64,000 nucleotides of DNA. It comes from Clostridiales bacterium. GTDB taxonomy: Bacteria; Bacillota; Clostridia; Oscillospirales; Oscillospiraceae. A program made the translations under genes and the position numbers. This document shows, piece by piece, positions 33,244-41,786 of this stretch. The stretch lies in contig SFFW01000004.1 in NCBI GenBank assembly GCA_004556755.1, forward strand, positions 1-64,000, given 5' to 3'. The notes under the pieces were generated by a model. The model was not told the origin of the DNA, did not search any database, and worked only from the letters and a program-made list of their open reading frames with translations. Within the stretch, counting starts at the first letter, position 1; each line of letters begins with the position of its first letter.

Positions 33244-33545
33244 TGGCTAAGAAAAAATACGACGATGATGACGGCAGAACCATATTCGACATGAGCGCCG
33301 TCGAAAAACCGAATCTTTTCAGCTTCAACCCGCCCTACATGGACGAGGAGCGTCCCCGCAAAAAGGGCGACGATGAGCCAAGTGCCGCAAGCGACAGACC
33401 GTGGGAAAGCTCGAACGACGAGATGCCCCACGAGATGCGCCGTGCCTATGTGTGGGGTGCGCTCAAGGCGTCGCTGCTCATAGCGTCCGCATTTGTTGCC
33501 GGCATAGGGGTCGTTGTCTACCTCATAACGCTCATTCCGTACTGA
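33243..33545 (+). CDS. Small tail-anchored protein in the peptide-transporter operon
   Basis: A 100-residue protein with a charged, disordered N-terminal two thirds (KKKYDDDDGRTIFDMS) and a single hydrophobic C-terminal helix (ASLLIASAFVAGIGVVVYLIT). Its ATG overlaps the DppF stop by one base, so it is made with the transporter. No family is recognised. It could be a small membrane partner of the transporter. Confidence 0.65.
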   Translation: MAKKKYDDDDGRTIFDMSAVEKPNLFSFNPPYMDEERPRKKGDDEPSAASDRPWESSNDEMPHEMRRAYVWGALKASLLIASAFVAGIGVVVYLITLIPY

Positions 33546-33561
33546 AAATGATCTCGTCAAA

Positions 33562-33600
33562 ACGCAAAGAAGCACCGCTAACAGCGGTGCTTCTTTGCGT
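33562..33600. terminator. Bidirectional terminator
   Basis: Perfect 18-bp stem (33562-33579 with 33583-33600, AAC loop) between the transporter operon and the convergent hydrolase. Arms contain AAGCACCG/CGGTGCTT. Confidence 0.85.
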
Positions 33601-33607
33601 CTATGTA

Positions 33608-34510
33608 TCAGCGGATATAGTCTTTAATAAATGCGTCAAGCTTTTTGGCGTAGGCGCCCATACAACGCCAGCTTGTCTCGATGTGACGAACGCCGGGTGA
33701 AAAGAGCTTGTCCTTCGGCTGCGGCAGCAGCTCGAATATGTGGGGCGCCATCGAAAACGGCACCGTGGGGTCGTCCTCGCCGTGGGCGATAAGCACCGGA
33801 CAGCGGGCACTTACTATATGTTTCCGCACCTCGGCGGTCTGCGGATCATAGCCCGCAATGCGGCGGTTTAGTCGGCGCATAAGCCCGTAAAGCGGACCGA
33901 GCTGCTTTTTGAGTATCTCGGATGCGTCGATAAAGCCGCTGTCGGCGACGATGAACGCCACGTTATCCGGCACACGGTCGCTCACCATGAGAACGCTTGC
34001 CGCACCGAGGGAAAAGCCGTGCAGAACGACGCTCACGTCGCCGAGACGATTTTTCAGCTCAGAAAACCACTTTAAGCAGTCGGCGCTTTCAAACAGCCCG
34101 TAGCCGAAGAATTTGCCGCCGCTTTCGCCGGAGGCGGTGTTGTCGGGACAAAAAAGGTCAAAGCCCCGTGAGAAGTAGTAGTCGGCAAGCATTCCGGCGG
34201 TCTCGGCATGCTCGGAGTGGTAGCCGTGGACGATGAATGCAAGGCGTTTTGAAGGCTCCTCACCGCAGCGGTAGTAAAATCCGCAAAGCTCCTCACCGCG
34301 ATTAGAGCGCATAGTCCAGCGCTCGTGCGGTCGGGAACGCAGGCGCTCGGCGTTTGCGTCACGCCAAACGTAGTAGTCCGGCTCGTGATTTTTCGTGTCG
34401 AGCAGCAGTGTGGAGAGCTTTGACCTTGTGCGGTAGAACACAAATCGGTATATGTCTGCGACGATGTAAACGGGCAGCAGAGCAGCGGCGGCGATGATGA
34501 GGGCTTTCAT
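33608..34510 (-). CDS. Alpha/beta-hydrolase with N-terminal membrane anchor
   Basis: A 300-residue hydrolase. An N-terminal helix (ALIIAAAALLPVYIVADIYRF) anchors it. The nucleophile elbow is GFSLG (catalytic Ser), the oxyanion-type VHGYHSE strand precedes it, and VLIAHGEDDPTVPF holds the Asp and GVRHIE the His of the triad. Substrate unknown; such proteins often act on lipids or peptides outside the cell. It begins one base after the amino-acid transporter's stop, so the two are co-transcribed. Confidence 0.85.
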   Translation of the reverse strand: MKALIIAAAALLPVYIVADIYRFVFYRTRSKLSTLLLDTKNHEPDYYVWRDANAERLRSRPHERWTMRSNRGEELCGFYYRCGEEPSKRLAFIVHGYHSEHAETAGMLADYYFSRGFDLFCPDNTASGESGGKFFGYGLFESADCLKWFSELKNRLGDVSVVLHGFSLGAASVLMVSDRVPDNVAFIVADSGFIDASEILKKQLGPLYGLMRRLNRRIAGYDPQTAEVRKHIVSARCPVLIAHGEDDPTVPFSMAPHIFELLPQPKDKLFSPGVRHIETSWRCMGAYAKKLDAFIKDYIR

Positions 34511-34511
34511 C

Positions 34512-35669
34512 TCAGCCCACCTTCATAACTGCGCCGACGCTTGCAAGCAGCGTAAATGCTACGACGAGGATCTGGAACGGCAGCGAGCCGAACACACCGC
34601 AAATGGGCGACTTGCCGACTCTGCGGCGGGAGCAATTGTATGCGACGATTATTCCGATGCCCGTGACGACCTGAATAATGCTTGCAAAGCGGGTAAAGCC
34701 GACGAAGCTGTCAAGTCCGAGCATGGCAAGCACGAGGCAGGGCAGGGAGGCGATAAGCCAGCTCAGGCGGCGCCCCCAACCCGTCTGCTCGCTAACGATG
34801 TCACGCAGATTGAGGGTGTTTGCCCAGAAGGAGGTCGCAAGCGCCAAAAGGGTGAACACATAGCCAACGACTGCGACCCAGCCGCCGAAGCGCCGTGCGA
34901 GATCGACGAAGGCGCCCTTCTCGCTCACGTCGCCGCCGGTGCCGAGAAGCGTCGTCAGGGTGATGAGGAATATGAGCGAGGCGTTCACGGCAAGACCGAG
35001 AGCGATGGACGATCTGATGCGCTTTTTGTCGCCGCCGAGACCCTTTACGACCTGCGGCGTACTCATAACGGCGGAGAGAGAAAAGCTTATCATGCCGAAC
35101 AGCGCCAGTGCGTTGTTAAAGCCTCTCCAGTCCGTGGGCAGGGCTTCCGTCCCACGCATGAGCGTTGCAACAAAAATGACGCCCATGACGATGACCATTG
35201 CGATGACGGCGTATTTTTCACAGATGCCGACAAGCTTCATGCCGACGAACACCACGCCTGCGCCCAAAACGTAGAATATCAGAATGCCGACGAAGTCGGG
35301 CAGACCGAACCACTGTGCGAAAACGGCGGCGGCTCCCGTGAGAAAGGCACTGACATTGACGATGACGGACACGCCGAGGAGAATAAACGCCGTCCACGTC
35401 AGAACGGTTTTGATCTTTCCGGCGAAAAGCTCCGAATCGAAGCACTTGACAAACTGCGCACCGTTGTTGTTGTAGCTGAGCTCCGCAATGATAAGGTGCA
35501 GCACGAGAGCGACGAGATATGCAAATATCAGTATGAACACGGTCTCCCTGAAGCTGTTGTGCGAGGCGAGATACGGAACGGAGAGTATGCCTGCGCCGAC
35601 GCCGTGACCGACGATTATGCCCGTGGCTTCGAGGAAGTTGAGCTTGGATTCACCCTGCATCTGTGACAA
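34512..35669 (-). CDS. Amino acid permease (HAAAP-like)
   Basis: A 385-residue transporter with about eleven hydrophobic helices. FLEATGIIVGHGVGAGILSV matches the Gly-rich first helix of the APC superfamily, and IISFSLSAVM-like and YVFTLLALATSFWANTLN fit the HAAAP branch (aromatic or hydroxy amino acids). I place the start at TTG 35669 because GGGTG is six bases upstream; an ATG at 35660 would lie 17 bases from it. The substrate is not certain. Confidence 0.8.
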   Translation of the reverse strand: MSQMQGESKLNFLEATGIIVGHGVGAGILSVPYLASHNSFRETVFILIFAYLVALVLHLIIAELSYNNNGAQFVKCFDSELFAGKIKTVLTWTAFILLGVSVIVNVSAFLTGAAAVFAQWFGLPDFVGILIFYVLGAGVVFVGMKLVGICEKYAVIAMVIVMGVIFVATLMRGTEALPTDWRGFNNALALFGMISFSLSAVMSTPQVVKGLGGDKKRIRSSIALGLAVNASLIFLITLTTLLGTGGDVSEKGAFVDLARRFGGWVAVVGYVFTLLALATSFWANTLNLRDIVSEQTGWGRRLSWLIASLPCLVLAMLGLDSFVGFTRFASIIQVVTGIGIIVAYNCSRRRVGKSPICGVFGSLPFQILVVAFTLLASVGAVMKVG

Positions 35670-35694
35670 AAAAATCACCCTTTCGTTTTTTCTC

Positions 35695-35723
35695 ATTCTA
35701 CCATGACACGGCGCTTTTGACAA
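35695..35723 (-). promoter_or_regulatory. Promoter for permease-hydrolase operon
   Basis: Minus-strand TTGTCA (complement of 35718-35723), 17-nt spacer, TAGAAT (complement of 35695-35700) preceded by TGG. Confidence 0.7.
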
Positions 35724-35732
35724 CGATAATAT

Positions 35733-35767
35733 AAAACAGGGCGCAGCGAAAAGCTGTACCCTGTTTT
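35733..35767 (-). terminator. Terminator of the 60-residue gene
   Basis: 9-bp stem (35733-35741 with 35759-35767) with an inner CAGC/GCTG hairpin, ending on the minus strand in TTTTAT. Confidence 0.7.
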
Positions 35768-35807
35768 GGGGAGAGAGTATGGGAAAATTGAAATATCGGA
35801 AGCGGTT

Positions 35808-35990
35808 TCAGGCAAAATGCACGCACTTATTCAGGCTAACGATGAAAGCCACGGCGGATGCCACCATTGCACCGGCAAATATATTGGAAACGGCTCCGGT
35901 CATGGTTGCCCAAAGGTAGGTAAAGGCAACTATGAGAACGATGGAAATGATGGCGATAACGGCATAAGCGTTTCTGGAAAGCTTTTTCAT
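35808..35990 (-). CDS. Small two-helix membrane protein
   Basis: A 60-residue protein: a basic start (MKKLSRNAY) and two hydrophobic helices (AVIAIISIVLIVAFTYLWAT and NIFAGAMVASAVAFIVSL). I chose ATG 35988-35990, with AGGAGGT upstream; the longer frame up to 36101 crosses the promoter. It is divergent from a LysR gene and is probably its target. Function unknown. Confidence 0.7.
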   Translation of the reverse strand: MKKLSRNAYAVIAIISIVLIVAFTYLWATMTGAVSNIFAGAMVASAVAFIVSLNKCVHFA

Positions 35991-36050
35991 GGTTTTTACC
36001 TCCTGATGTAAAGTTTTTGTGTATTCTGTTTGTATCTCCGGATTGACTTC

Positions 36051-36079
36051 AGTATAAAGGAGTGTTACTATAAAGTAAA
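36051..36079 (-). promoter_or_regulatory. Divergent promoter of the 60-residue gene
   Basis: Minus-strand TTTACT (complement of 36074-36079), 17-nt spacer, TATACT (complement of 36051-36056). It overlaps the region upstream of the LysR gene, which is where a LysR protein would bind. Confidence 0.65.
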
Positions 36080-36129
36080 GCTTGAGAATTTCAAAACACA
36101 CTTAAGTAAAACTTAAAGGAGGGGGCAAC

Positions 36130-37005
36130 ATGGAAAGTGCGAGATGCAAGGCGTTTTTGGCTGCGGTTGCGAGCGGAAGTCTCTCGAAGGCGGCGGATGA
36201 GCTTAACTACACCCCGTCGGGCGTGAGCCAGCTCGTCACGGCGCTTGAGGAGGAGTTCGGCTTTCCTCTTTTAAAAAGAAGCAAGAAGGGCGTTTCGCTC
36301 ACGCCGGAGGGAGAGTCGCTGCTGCCCGCCGTGAGCGCCTATATAAGGCAGGAGCGCCGCATATATCAGCTTGCCGCCGAGGTCAAGGGACTCGACATCG
36401 GCTCCATCACCATTGCGGCGTATTCCTCCATTGCGACGCACTGGCTGCCGAAGGTCATAGCCAACTTTCGCCGTGACTACCCCAATATAAGAATAAAGCT
36501 GCTTGAGGGTGTGCGTCAGGAGGTCAAAACATGGCTTGCGGAGGGTCGTGCCGACATCGGCTTTTTGAGCGACGGTGACGACATTGAGAGCGAGTACCGC
36601 TGGATACCGCTTGCGGAGGACCCGATGGTGGCGGTGCTGCCCTTGGATCACGAGTATGCGGATAAGGACAGCTACCCTCTTGAGCGGTGCAGGTACGAGC
36701 ATTTCATCATGCCCGCCATGGGCTGGGACGACGACGTTATGGTCATGCTCGGCAAGTACGGCATTGAGCCGCACATCGAGTTTTCGACCATCGAAAGCTT
36801 CTCGGCGTATGCGATGATCGCCGAGGGCATGGGCATGAGCATAACGAATTCGCTTATTCTGGAGGGGATGAATTTTGACATTGTGAAGGTGCCGGTGGAG
36901 CCTGCACAGTCCATAACGCTCGGCATAGCGCTGCACTCCATTGAACACGCATCACCTGCGGTGCGCAAGTTCGTGCAATATGCGGTGCGTCAGCTCAAGG
37001 CATAA
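36130..37005 (+). CDS. LysR-family transcriptional regulator
   Basis: A 291-residue regulator. Residues about 1-62 form the winged HTH (FLAAVASGSLSKAADEL, then GVSQLVTALEEEFGFPLLKR). The C-terminal effector domain starts GSITIAAYSSIATHWLPKV. It is divergent from the 60-residue membrane gene with about 140 bp between starts; LysR proteins usually regulate the divergent gene and themselves. AAAGGAGGGG precedes the ATG. Confidence 0.93.
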   Translation: MESARCKAFLAAVASGSLSKAADELNYTPSGVSQLVTALEEEFGFPLLKRSKKGVSLTPEGESLLPAVSAYIRQERRIYQLAAEVKGLDIGSITIAAYSSIATHWLPKVIANFRRDYPNIRIKLLEGVRQEVKTWLAEGRADIGFLSDGDDIESEYRWIPLAEDPMVAVLPLDHEYADKDSYPLERCRYEHFIMPAMGWDDDVMVMLGKYGIEPHIEFSTIESFSAYAMIAEGMGMSITNSLILEGMNFDIVKVPVEPAQSITLGIALHSIEHASPAVRKFVQYAVRQLKA

Positions 37006-37057
37006 AAACGACAAAAATTATTCGATGAAAAATGACTTTTTATGCAGTTATACAAAC

Positions 37058-37087
37058 TTGTCTCCACGGCGTTGACAGGCTTATAAT
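37058..37087 (+). promoter_or_regulatory. Purine permease promoter
   Basis: TTGTCT at 37058-37063, 18-nt spacer, TATAAT at 37082-37087. The transcript would start near 37094 and have a leader of about 100 nt. Confidence 0.6.
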
Positions 37088-37111
37088 CCTGTGTTAAAGT
37101 CGCAAAGTAAG

Positions 37112-37162
37112 AAAAGCTCTTATGCATTTTAAAAAGGCACGGAGAGCTTTTTTGGTTTTTTG
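37112..37162 (+). promoter_or_regulatory. Attenuator-like hairpin in the purine permease leader
   Basis: AAAAGCTCT (37112-37120) pairs with AGAGCTTTT (37143-37151), with a 22-nt loop, then TTTGGTTTTTT. This is an intrinsic-terminator shape inside the predicted leader. If the promoter is real, it could end transcription early. It could instead simply end the LysR transcript. Confidence 0.5.
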
Positions 37163-37196
37163 AAGAACAGAATAAAAGAGAAAAAGGAGCAAGAAA

Positions 37197-38609
37197 ATGG
37201 AGAAAATGTTTAAGCTTTCTCAGCGCGGAACCACCGTCCGCACTGAGGTGGTCGCAGGCATTACCACCTTTATGGCAATGGCCTACATCCTCATGGTAAA
37301 CCCCGGAATGTTCTCGGATCTCCCCGGCGTGTCCTACAATGCGATCTACGTCGCCACGGCTATCAGCGCAGTCATCGGCACTCTCCTCATCGGTCTCATG
37401 GCAAACCTGCCTCTGGCTCAGGCGTCCGGCATGGGTCTGAACGCATTCTTCGTGTACACCGTGTGCTTCGGCCTCGGCTTCACCTACTCGAACGCACTCC
37501 TGTTTGTTCTGGCTGACGGTCTTATCTTCGTTCTCCTGACCGCCTCCGGTCTCCGTAAGCTCATTTTCGACGCCATCCCCGCAGCGGTCAAGGTTGCGAT
37601 CCCCGCAGGCATCGGCCTGTTCATCGCATTCCTCGGCTTCCAGGATGCAGGTATCGTCGCAAAGGATCCCGCCACCGGTGTCACTCTTGCTTCCTTCAAC
37701 CTTCTCGGCTCGGCTACCTGGGCAAGCATCATGCCCATGCTCGTGACCGTTGCCACCGTTATCTGCATTGCCGTCCTCAGCAAGAAAAACGTTAAGGGCG
37801 CAATACTTATCAGCATCCTCGGCGGCGCAGTCGTTTACTTCGCACTCGGCTTCACCATCCCCGACTTCTACAAGGGCTTCCTCGAAGGCTCCAGCATGAA
37901 CCCCCTCAAGGCGTTCAAGGACTTCGCAAACGGCGCTTTCGGCAAGGTCTTTACCGAGGGCTTTGACTTCAGTGCATACCTTGCCGTCAAAGGTCACACC
38001 AAGAGCGGTCTTATCATCACCTTCATCACCACCGCACTTGCATTCTGCATGGTCGATATGTTCGACACCATGGGTACCCTCTACGGCGCTTGCCGCGGCG
38101 GCGGTCTCCTCATAAAGAACGCCAAGGGCGAGGAAGAGGTCCCCAACATGAACAAGGCAATGCTCTCAGACGCAATCGCTACCTGCGTCGGCGCCGCCTG
38201 CGGTACCTCCACCGTCACCACCTTCGTCGAGTCCTCCTCCGGCGTTGCAGCCGGCGGCCGCACCGGACTTGCTTCCGTCGTCACCGCAGGACTCTTCCTC
38301 GTGGCAATGTTCCTTTCTCCCATCGTTTCCCTCATTCCCTCCTGCGCATACGCAGCGGCGCTCATCTACGTCGGCATTCTCATGATCGGCTGCGTCAAGG
38401 ACATCGAGTGGGCGGATCCCGCAATCGCACTTCCCGCATTCCTCACCATGACCATGATGCCCTTCACCTACAACATTTCCTACGGCATCGCCTTCGGCCT
38501 TATTGCCTACATTGCCATCAAGCTCTTCACCGGCAAGGTCAAGGAAATAAACGTCGGCACATGGGTCATCGCACTTCTCTTCACCGCAATGTTCTTCCTC
38601 ACCCACTAA
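37197..38609 (+). CDS. NCS2-family purine (guanine/hypoxanthine) permease
   Basis: A 470-residue transporter of the AzgA/PbuG-like branch of NCS2. RTEVVAGITTFMAMAYILMVN and NLPLAQASGMGLNAFFVYTV are typical, as is MFDTMGTLYGA in the middle. It imports hypoxanthine, guanine or adenine with protons. AAAAGGAGC precedes the ATG. The leader has no recognisable purine riboswitch but does have an attenuator-like hairpin. Confidence 0.9.
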   Translation: MEKMFKLSQRGTTVRTEVVAGITTFMAMAYILMVNPGMFSDLPGVSYNAIYVATAISAVIGTLLIGLMANLPLAQASGMGLNAFFVYTVCFGLGFTYSNALLFVLADGLIFVLLTASGLRKLIFDAIPAAVKVAIPAGIGLFIAFLGFQDAGIVAKDPATGVTLASFNLLGSATWASIMPMLVTVATVICIAVLSKKNVKGAILISILGGAVVYFALGFTIPDFYKGFLEGSSMNPLKAFKDFANGAFGKVFTEGFDFSAYLAVKGHTKSGLIITFITTALAFCMVDMFDTMGTLYGACRGGGLLIKNAKGEEEVPNMNKAMLSDAIATCVGAACGTSTVTTFVESSSGVAAGGRTGLASVVTAGLFLVAMFLSPIVSLIPSCAYAAALIYVGILMIGCVKDIEWADPAIALPAFLTMTMMPFTYNISYGIAFGLIAYIAIKLFTGKVKEINVGTWVIALLFTAMFFLTH

Positions 38610-38653
38610 TAAATATTCACAAATTTATCCGTTTTTCGGATAAGGAATTGTTG

Positions 38654-38684
38654 AAAAAGCCGAAGGCTCTGCCTTCGGCTTTTT
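38654..38684 (+). terminator. Purine permease terminator
   Basis: 14-bp perfect stem (38654-38667 with 38671-38684, TCT loop) followed by T. Confidence 0.9.
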
Positions 38685-38823
38685 TGATGCTTTTAATAAA
38701 AAACAAGTTCTTTGCAGCATTTGTCAAAATGCTGCAAATTTTTTCCGCTATCGGACAAAATTAAAATTATATATAGTACAAATATCTATTGATAAATAAT
38801 CAGAATATGATAAAATAATTTGA

Positions 38824-38829
38824 TATAAT
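38824..38829 (+). promoter_or_regulatory. -10 element upstream of the second polysaccharide operon
   Basis: TATAAT at 38824-38829 preceded by TGA; the surrounding ~170 nt from the terminator are A/T-rich. A second candidate is TTGATA (38789-38794) with TAAAAT (38811-38816). Confidence 0.5.
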
Positions 38830-38858
38830 GGGAAAAACCGTGAACGGAGCGGCAATTG

Positions 38859-40562
38859 ATGGGATTTTCAGGAAAGCTGAAAACTAAAATAAAAGAGGGC
38901 TACTTTAAGGAGATGCTGCACGAAATAAGGTGGATGCTGAAGTACTTTCGGCGCTACCGCTTTGCCGTGCTTATACATATCCTTTTGGGCGTGGCAGGCA
39001 CCGCAATGTCGCTTTTGTCGAGCGTTGCTATGAAAAAGCTCATCGACGTCGTGACGGGCTTCGACACGGGCGGTATAGTCGCCGCCGCTGCGCTCATGCT
39101 CGGACTTATGCTCGGCAGCGTGCTTATGAACGCCGCTGCGTCACGCATTGCGGCGGTCATCAACATCCGTGTGCAAAACGGCATACAGGCGGAGGTCTAT
39201 GACCGTATGCTCCGCTCCGACTGGGAGTCGCTGGAGAAGTTCCGCAGCGGCGACCTCATCAACCGCTTAAACGGCGACGTGAACACCGTCGCCTCCGGTG
39301 TGACGAGCCTCCTTCCCGGACTGGTTTCGGGCGGGGTGCAGTTTATAGGCTCGCTCATCATCATTTTGCTTTACGACAAGGTCATGGCGTTCATTGCGCT
39401 TATCGGCGTTCCCGTGACGGTGCTGTGTTCGAGGATGCTCGTCGTGCGCATGAGGGAGTACAGCCGAAAGATGAAGGACATCGGCAGCCAGGTCATGTCA
39501 TTTCACGAGGACTCTTTCCGCAATCTTTCGACGATTAAGTCCTTCGGCGTGATGGACGGCTTCCGTGACAGGATGCTTGCTATGCAGGAGACCTATCGCA
39601 AGGCGCTTTTGGAATACAACGGCTTCTCCGTGCTGACGGGGATGCTGATGTCGATACTCGGACTGTGCATATCCGTCGGCTGCTTCGGCTGGGGCGTGTA
39701 CAGACTGTGGACGGGCTTCATATCCTTCGGCACGATGACCATGTTTTTGCAGCTTACCAATATGCTGCGCTCGTCGTTTACGACGCTTATCGGGCTTGTG
39801 CCGTCGGCGATCTCGGTGACGACCTCCGCAGGAAGGATCATGGCGGTGACGGAGCTTTCCGAGGAGGAGGGCGCTCGGGAGCTTATGCCGACGCCCGACA
39901 GCTGCCGTGTTGAGCTGAGGAACGTTTCCTTTGCCTATTCCGGCGGCGCCACGGTGCTTAAAGACGTGTGCTTTGCGGCGTCTCAGGGCGACACCGTTGC
40001 GCTGGTCGGACCCTCCGGCGAGGGCAAAACGACGATGATACGTCTCATTTTGGGACTTATAAAGCCCGCAGAGGGCGAAGCCGTCATTATAACGGGCGGG
40101 GAGGAAGCAAGGCTTTCCGCCGCAACGAGGAGCGCCTTTGCCTATGTGCCGCAGGGTAACACGATACTTGCGGGCACGGTCGCCGACAATATGCGCATGG
40201 TGTGTCCCGATGCCGACGACGAAATGATAAAGGAAGCTCTGCGTCTTGCCTGCGCCTACGACTTCGTGTCGAAGCTGCCGGACGGCATATACGGCAGTAC
40301 GGGCGAACACGGCGGCGGCTTCTCCGAGGGTCAGGCGCAGCGCATTGCGATAGCAAGAGCCTTGCTTTCGGATGCTCCCGTGCTGCTCTTGGACGAGGCG
40401 ACCAGCGCTCTCGACGAGGAAACGGAGCGCAGGCTGCTTGCGAACATCAAAAACGACAAGAGGAACCGGACGCTTATCATCGTGACGCACAGAGCCGCAG
40501 CGGCGGAGGTGTGCGACAGGCGGTACAGCTTAAACGGTACACGGCTCACGGAGGTCAAGTGA
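38859..40562 (+). CDS. ABC exporter half-transporter
   Basis: A 567-residue fused TMD-NBD exporter with about five or six transmembrane helices (residues 30-320). Walker A is GPSGEGKTT (about residue 384), signature GFSEGQAQR (in place of LSGGQ), Walker B VLLLDEATSALD (about 507). There is no N-terminal C39 peptidase domain. Such exporters usually work as dimers and pump lipids, peptides or drugs. GGAGCGG precedes the ATG. It overlaps the S26B-like gene by one base (TGATG) and leads a polysaccharide-type operon. Confidence 0.85.
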   Translation: MGFSGKLKTKIKEGYFKEMLHEIRWMLKYFRRYRFAVLIHILLGVAGTAMSLLSSVAMKKLIDVVTGFDTGGIVAAAALMLGLMLGSVLMNAAASRIAAVINIRVQNGIQAEVYDRMLRSDWESLEKFRSGDLINRLNGDVNTVASGVTSLLPGLVSGGVQFIGSLIIILLYDKVMAFIALIGVPVTVLCSRMLVVRMREYSRKMKDIGSQVMSFHEDSFRNLSTIKSFGVMDGFRDRMLAMQETYRKALLEYNGFSVLTGMLMSILGLCISVGCFGWGVYRLWTGFISFGTMTMFLQLTNMLRSSFTTLIGLVPSAISVTTSAGRIMAVTELSEEEGARELMPTPDSCRVELRNVSFAYSGGATVLKDVCFAASQGDTVALVGPSGEGKTTMIRLILGLIKPAEGEAVIITGGEEARLSAATRSAFAYVPQGNTILAGTVADNMRMVCPDADDEMIKEALRLACAYDFVSKLPDGIYGSTGEHGGGFSEGQAQRIAIARALLSDAPVLLLDEATSALDEETERRLLANIKNDKRNRTLIIVTHRAAAAEVCDRRYSLNGTRLTEVK

Positions 40563-41026
40563 TGGAAAAACGCATACTTTCCGCCGAGGAGCTGATGCCG
40601 GAATACACGGAGCTGTTAAAGGCGGGGGCGGAGCTTCCGCTTTCGGTGAGCGGGGCGAGCATGCTGCCCTTCCTCTATCCCGGACGGGACGCCGTGTTTC
40701 TCAAAGCGCCGTCGGGGAAATTTGAACGGGGCGACATTCTGCTTTACCGCCGCACAAACGGCAGATACATACTCCACCGCTTGCAAAAAATCAGGGATGA
40801 CGGACTGTACTTTGCCGGCGATGCGCAGGACGTGATCGAGGGTCCCGTTTTGCCCGAACAGGTCGTCGGGACCGTGACGGGGGTCCGGCGCTGCGGAAGA
40901 TACGTAGGCAGAAAAAGCCCCTCATGGCTGTTTTACAAATACGTCTGGCGCTTTAGCTTAGGGCGCCGAGGGCGGATGTTCACACTGTTTCGCCGCATTA
41001 AAAACACTTTCGGGAGAAAGAAATGA
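40562..41026 (+). CDS. S24/S26-type signal-peptidase-like protein
   Basis: A 154-residue protein with the nucleophile motif GASMLPFLYPG (Ser-Met-x-Pro). RYILHRLQK, about 40 residues later, resembles the His-containing motif of the S26B (SipW/archaeal) branch, where His replaces the usual Lys. YFAGDAQD matches the conserved GDxN-type box. No clear N-terminal transmembrane helix is seen, which is unusual for a signal peptidase. Its position between an ABC exporter and cpsB suggests it processes a peptide or regulates export. Confidence 0.7.
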   Translation: MEKRILSAEELMPEYTELLKAGAELPLSVSGASMLPFLYPGRDAVFLKAPSGKFERGDILLYRRTNGRYILHRLQKIRDDGLYFAGDAQDVIEGPVLPEQVVGTVTGVRRCGRYVGRKSPSWLFYKYVWRFSLGRRGRMFTLFRRIKNTFGRKK

Positions 41027-41772
41027 TAGACATACACACGCACATCATTCCCGGCATAGACGACGGCTCGTCGGATATGATGACCTCGCTTTCGATGGCG
41101 GAGCTTGCCGCCGAGAACGGAACGGATGCGATCATCGCAACGCCGCACTGCAACCAGCCGGGACTGTACGAAAACTACGCATCCGAGGAGCTGTCGGAAA
41201 GATTTGAGGAGCTGAAAAGAGAGATAAGGCTTGCGGAGATCCCGATAGAGCTGTATCTCGGCTCCGAGGTGTACGGTACGCCGGAGGTCCCGGAGCTGTA
41301 CTCGCAGGGCAGGCTCCCGACCCTAAACGGCAGCCGATACCTGCTCATAGAATTTGACTTTTACGCCGGAGCCGTGTTCATGCAGAACGTTCTGTACAAG
41401 CTGATGGATGCGGGCGCCGTGCCGATACTTGCCCACCCGGAGCGCTACTATGCGCTTCAGCTCCAGCCGGACACGGCGATGGCGTGGCATGACGACGGTG
41501 TCGGCATACAGATAAACAAGGGCAGCCTTTTCGGGCGCTTTGGCGGAGGGGCGGCGTCGCTGTCCCGCACCCTGCTGAGATACGGCAGCGTGAGCCTCGT
41601 CGCAAGCGACGCTCACGGGGCAAACGTCCGCACACCGGACATGACGGACGCCTTCGGCTTTATAAGCGCCAACTACTCCGAGGAGCTTGCGGAGCTGCTG
41701 TTGTCGGAGAACCCGACGAGGATCCTCGAAAACAGACGGCTCCTGCGGGCGGACGTATCCCAGATGTACTGA
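41023..41772 (+). CDS. cpsB: CpsB/YwqE-type tyrosine-protein phosphatase
   Basis: A 249-residue PHP phosphatase. HTHIIPGIDDGS is the metal-binding motif; ATPHCN, LAHPERYYAL and SDAHG hold the remaining ligands. It should dephosphorylate the BY-kinases that follow. It overlaps the S26B-like gene by four bases (ATGA). A second cpsB of the split locus lies 20 kb away on the other strand. Confidence 0.9.
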   Translation: MIDIHTHIIPGIDDGSSDMMTSLSMAELAAENGTDAIIATPHCNQPGLYENYASEELSERFEELKREIRLAEIPIELYLGSEVYGTPEVPELYSQGRLPTLNGSRYLLIEFDFYAGAVFMQNVLYKLMDAGAVPILAHPERYYALQLQPDTAMAWHDDGVGIQINKGSLFGRFGGGAASLSRTLLRYGSVSLVASDAHGANVRTPDMTDAFGFISANYSEELAELLLSENPTRILENRRLLRADVSQMY

Positions 41773-41786
41773 AAAGAGGTACCGAT

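Noticed and set aside
37006..37196. Purine riboswitch before the purine permease
   Set aside because: The conserved three-way-junction core sequences are absent.
41023..41772. Histidinol phosphatase instead of CpsB
   Set aside because: The HTHIIPGIDDGS motif and position beside BY-kinases favour the CpsB tyrosine phosphatase.
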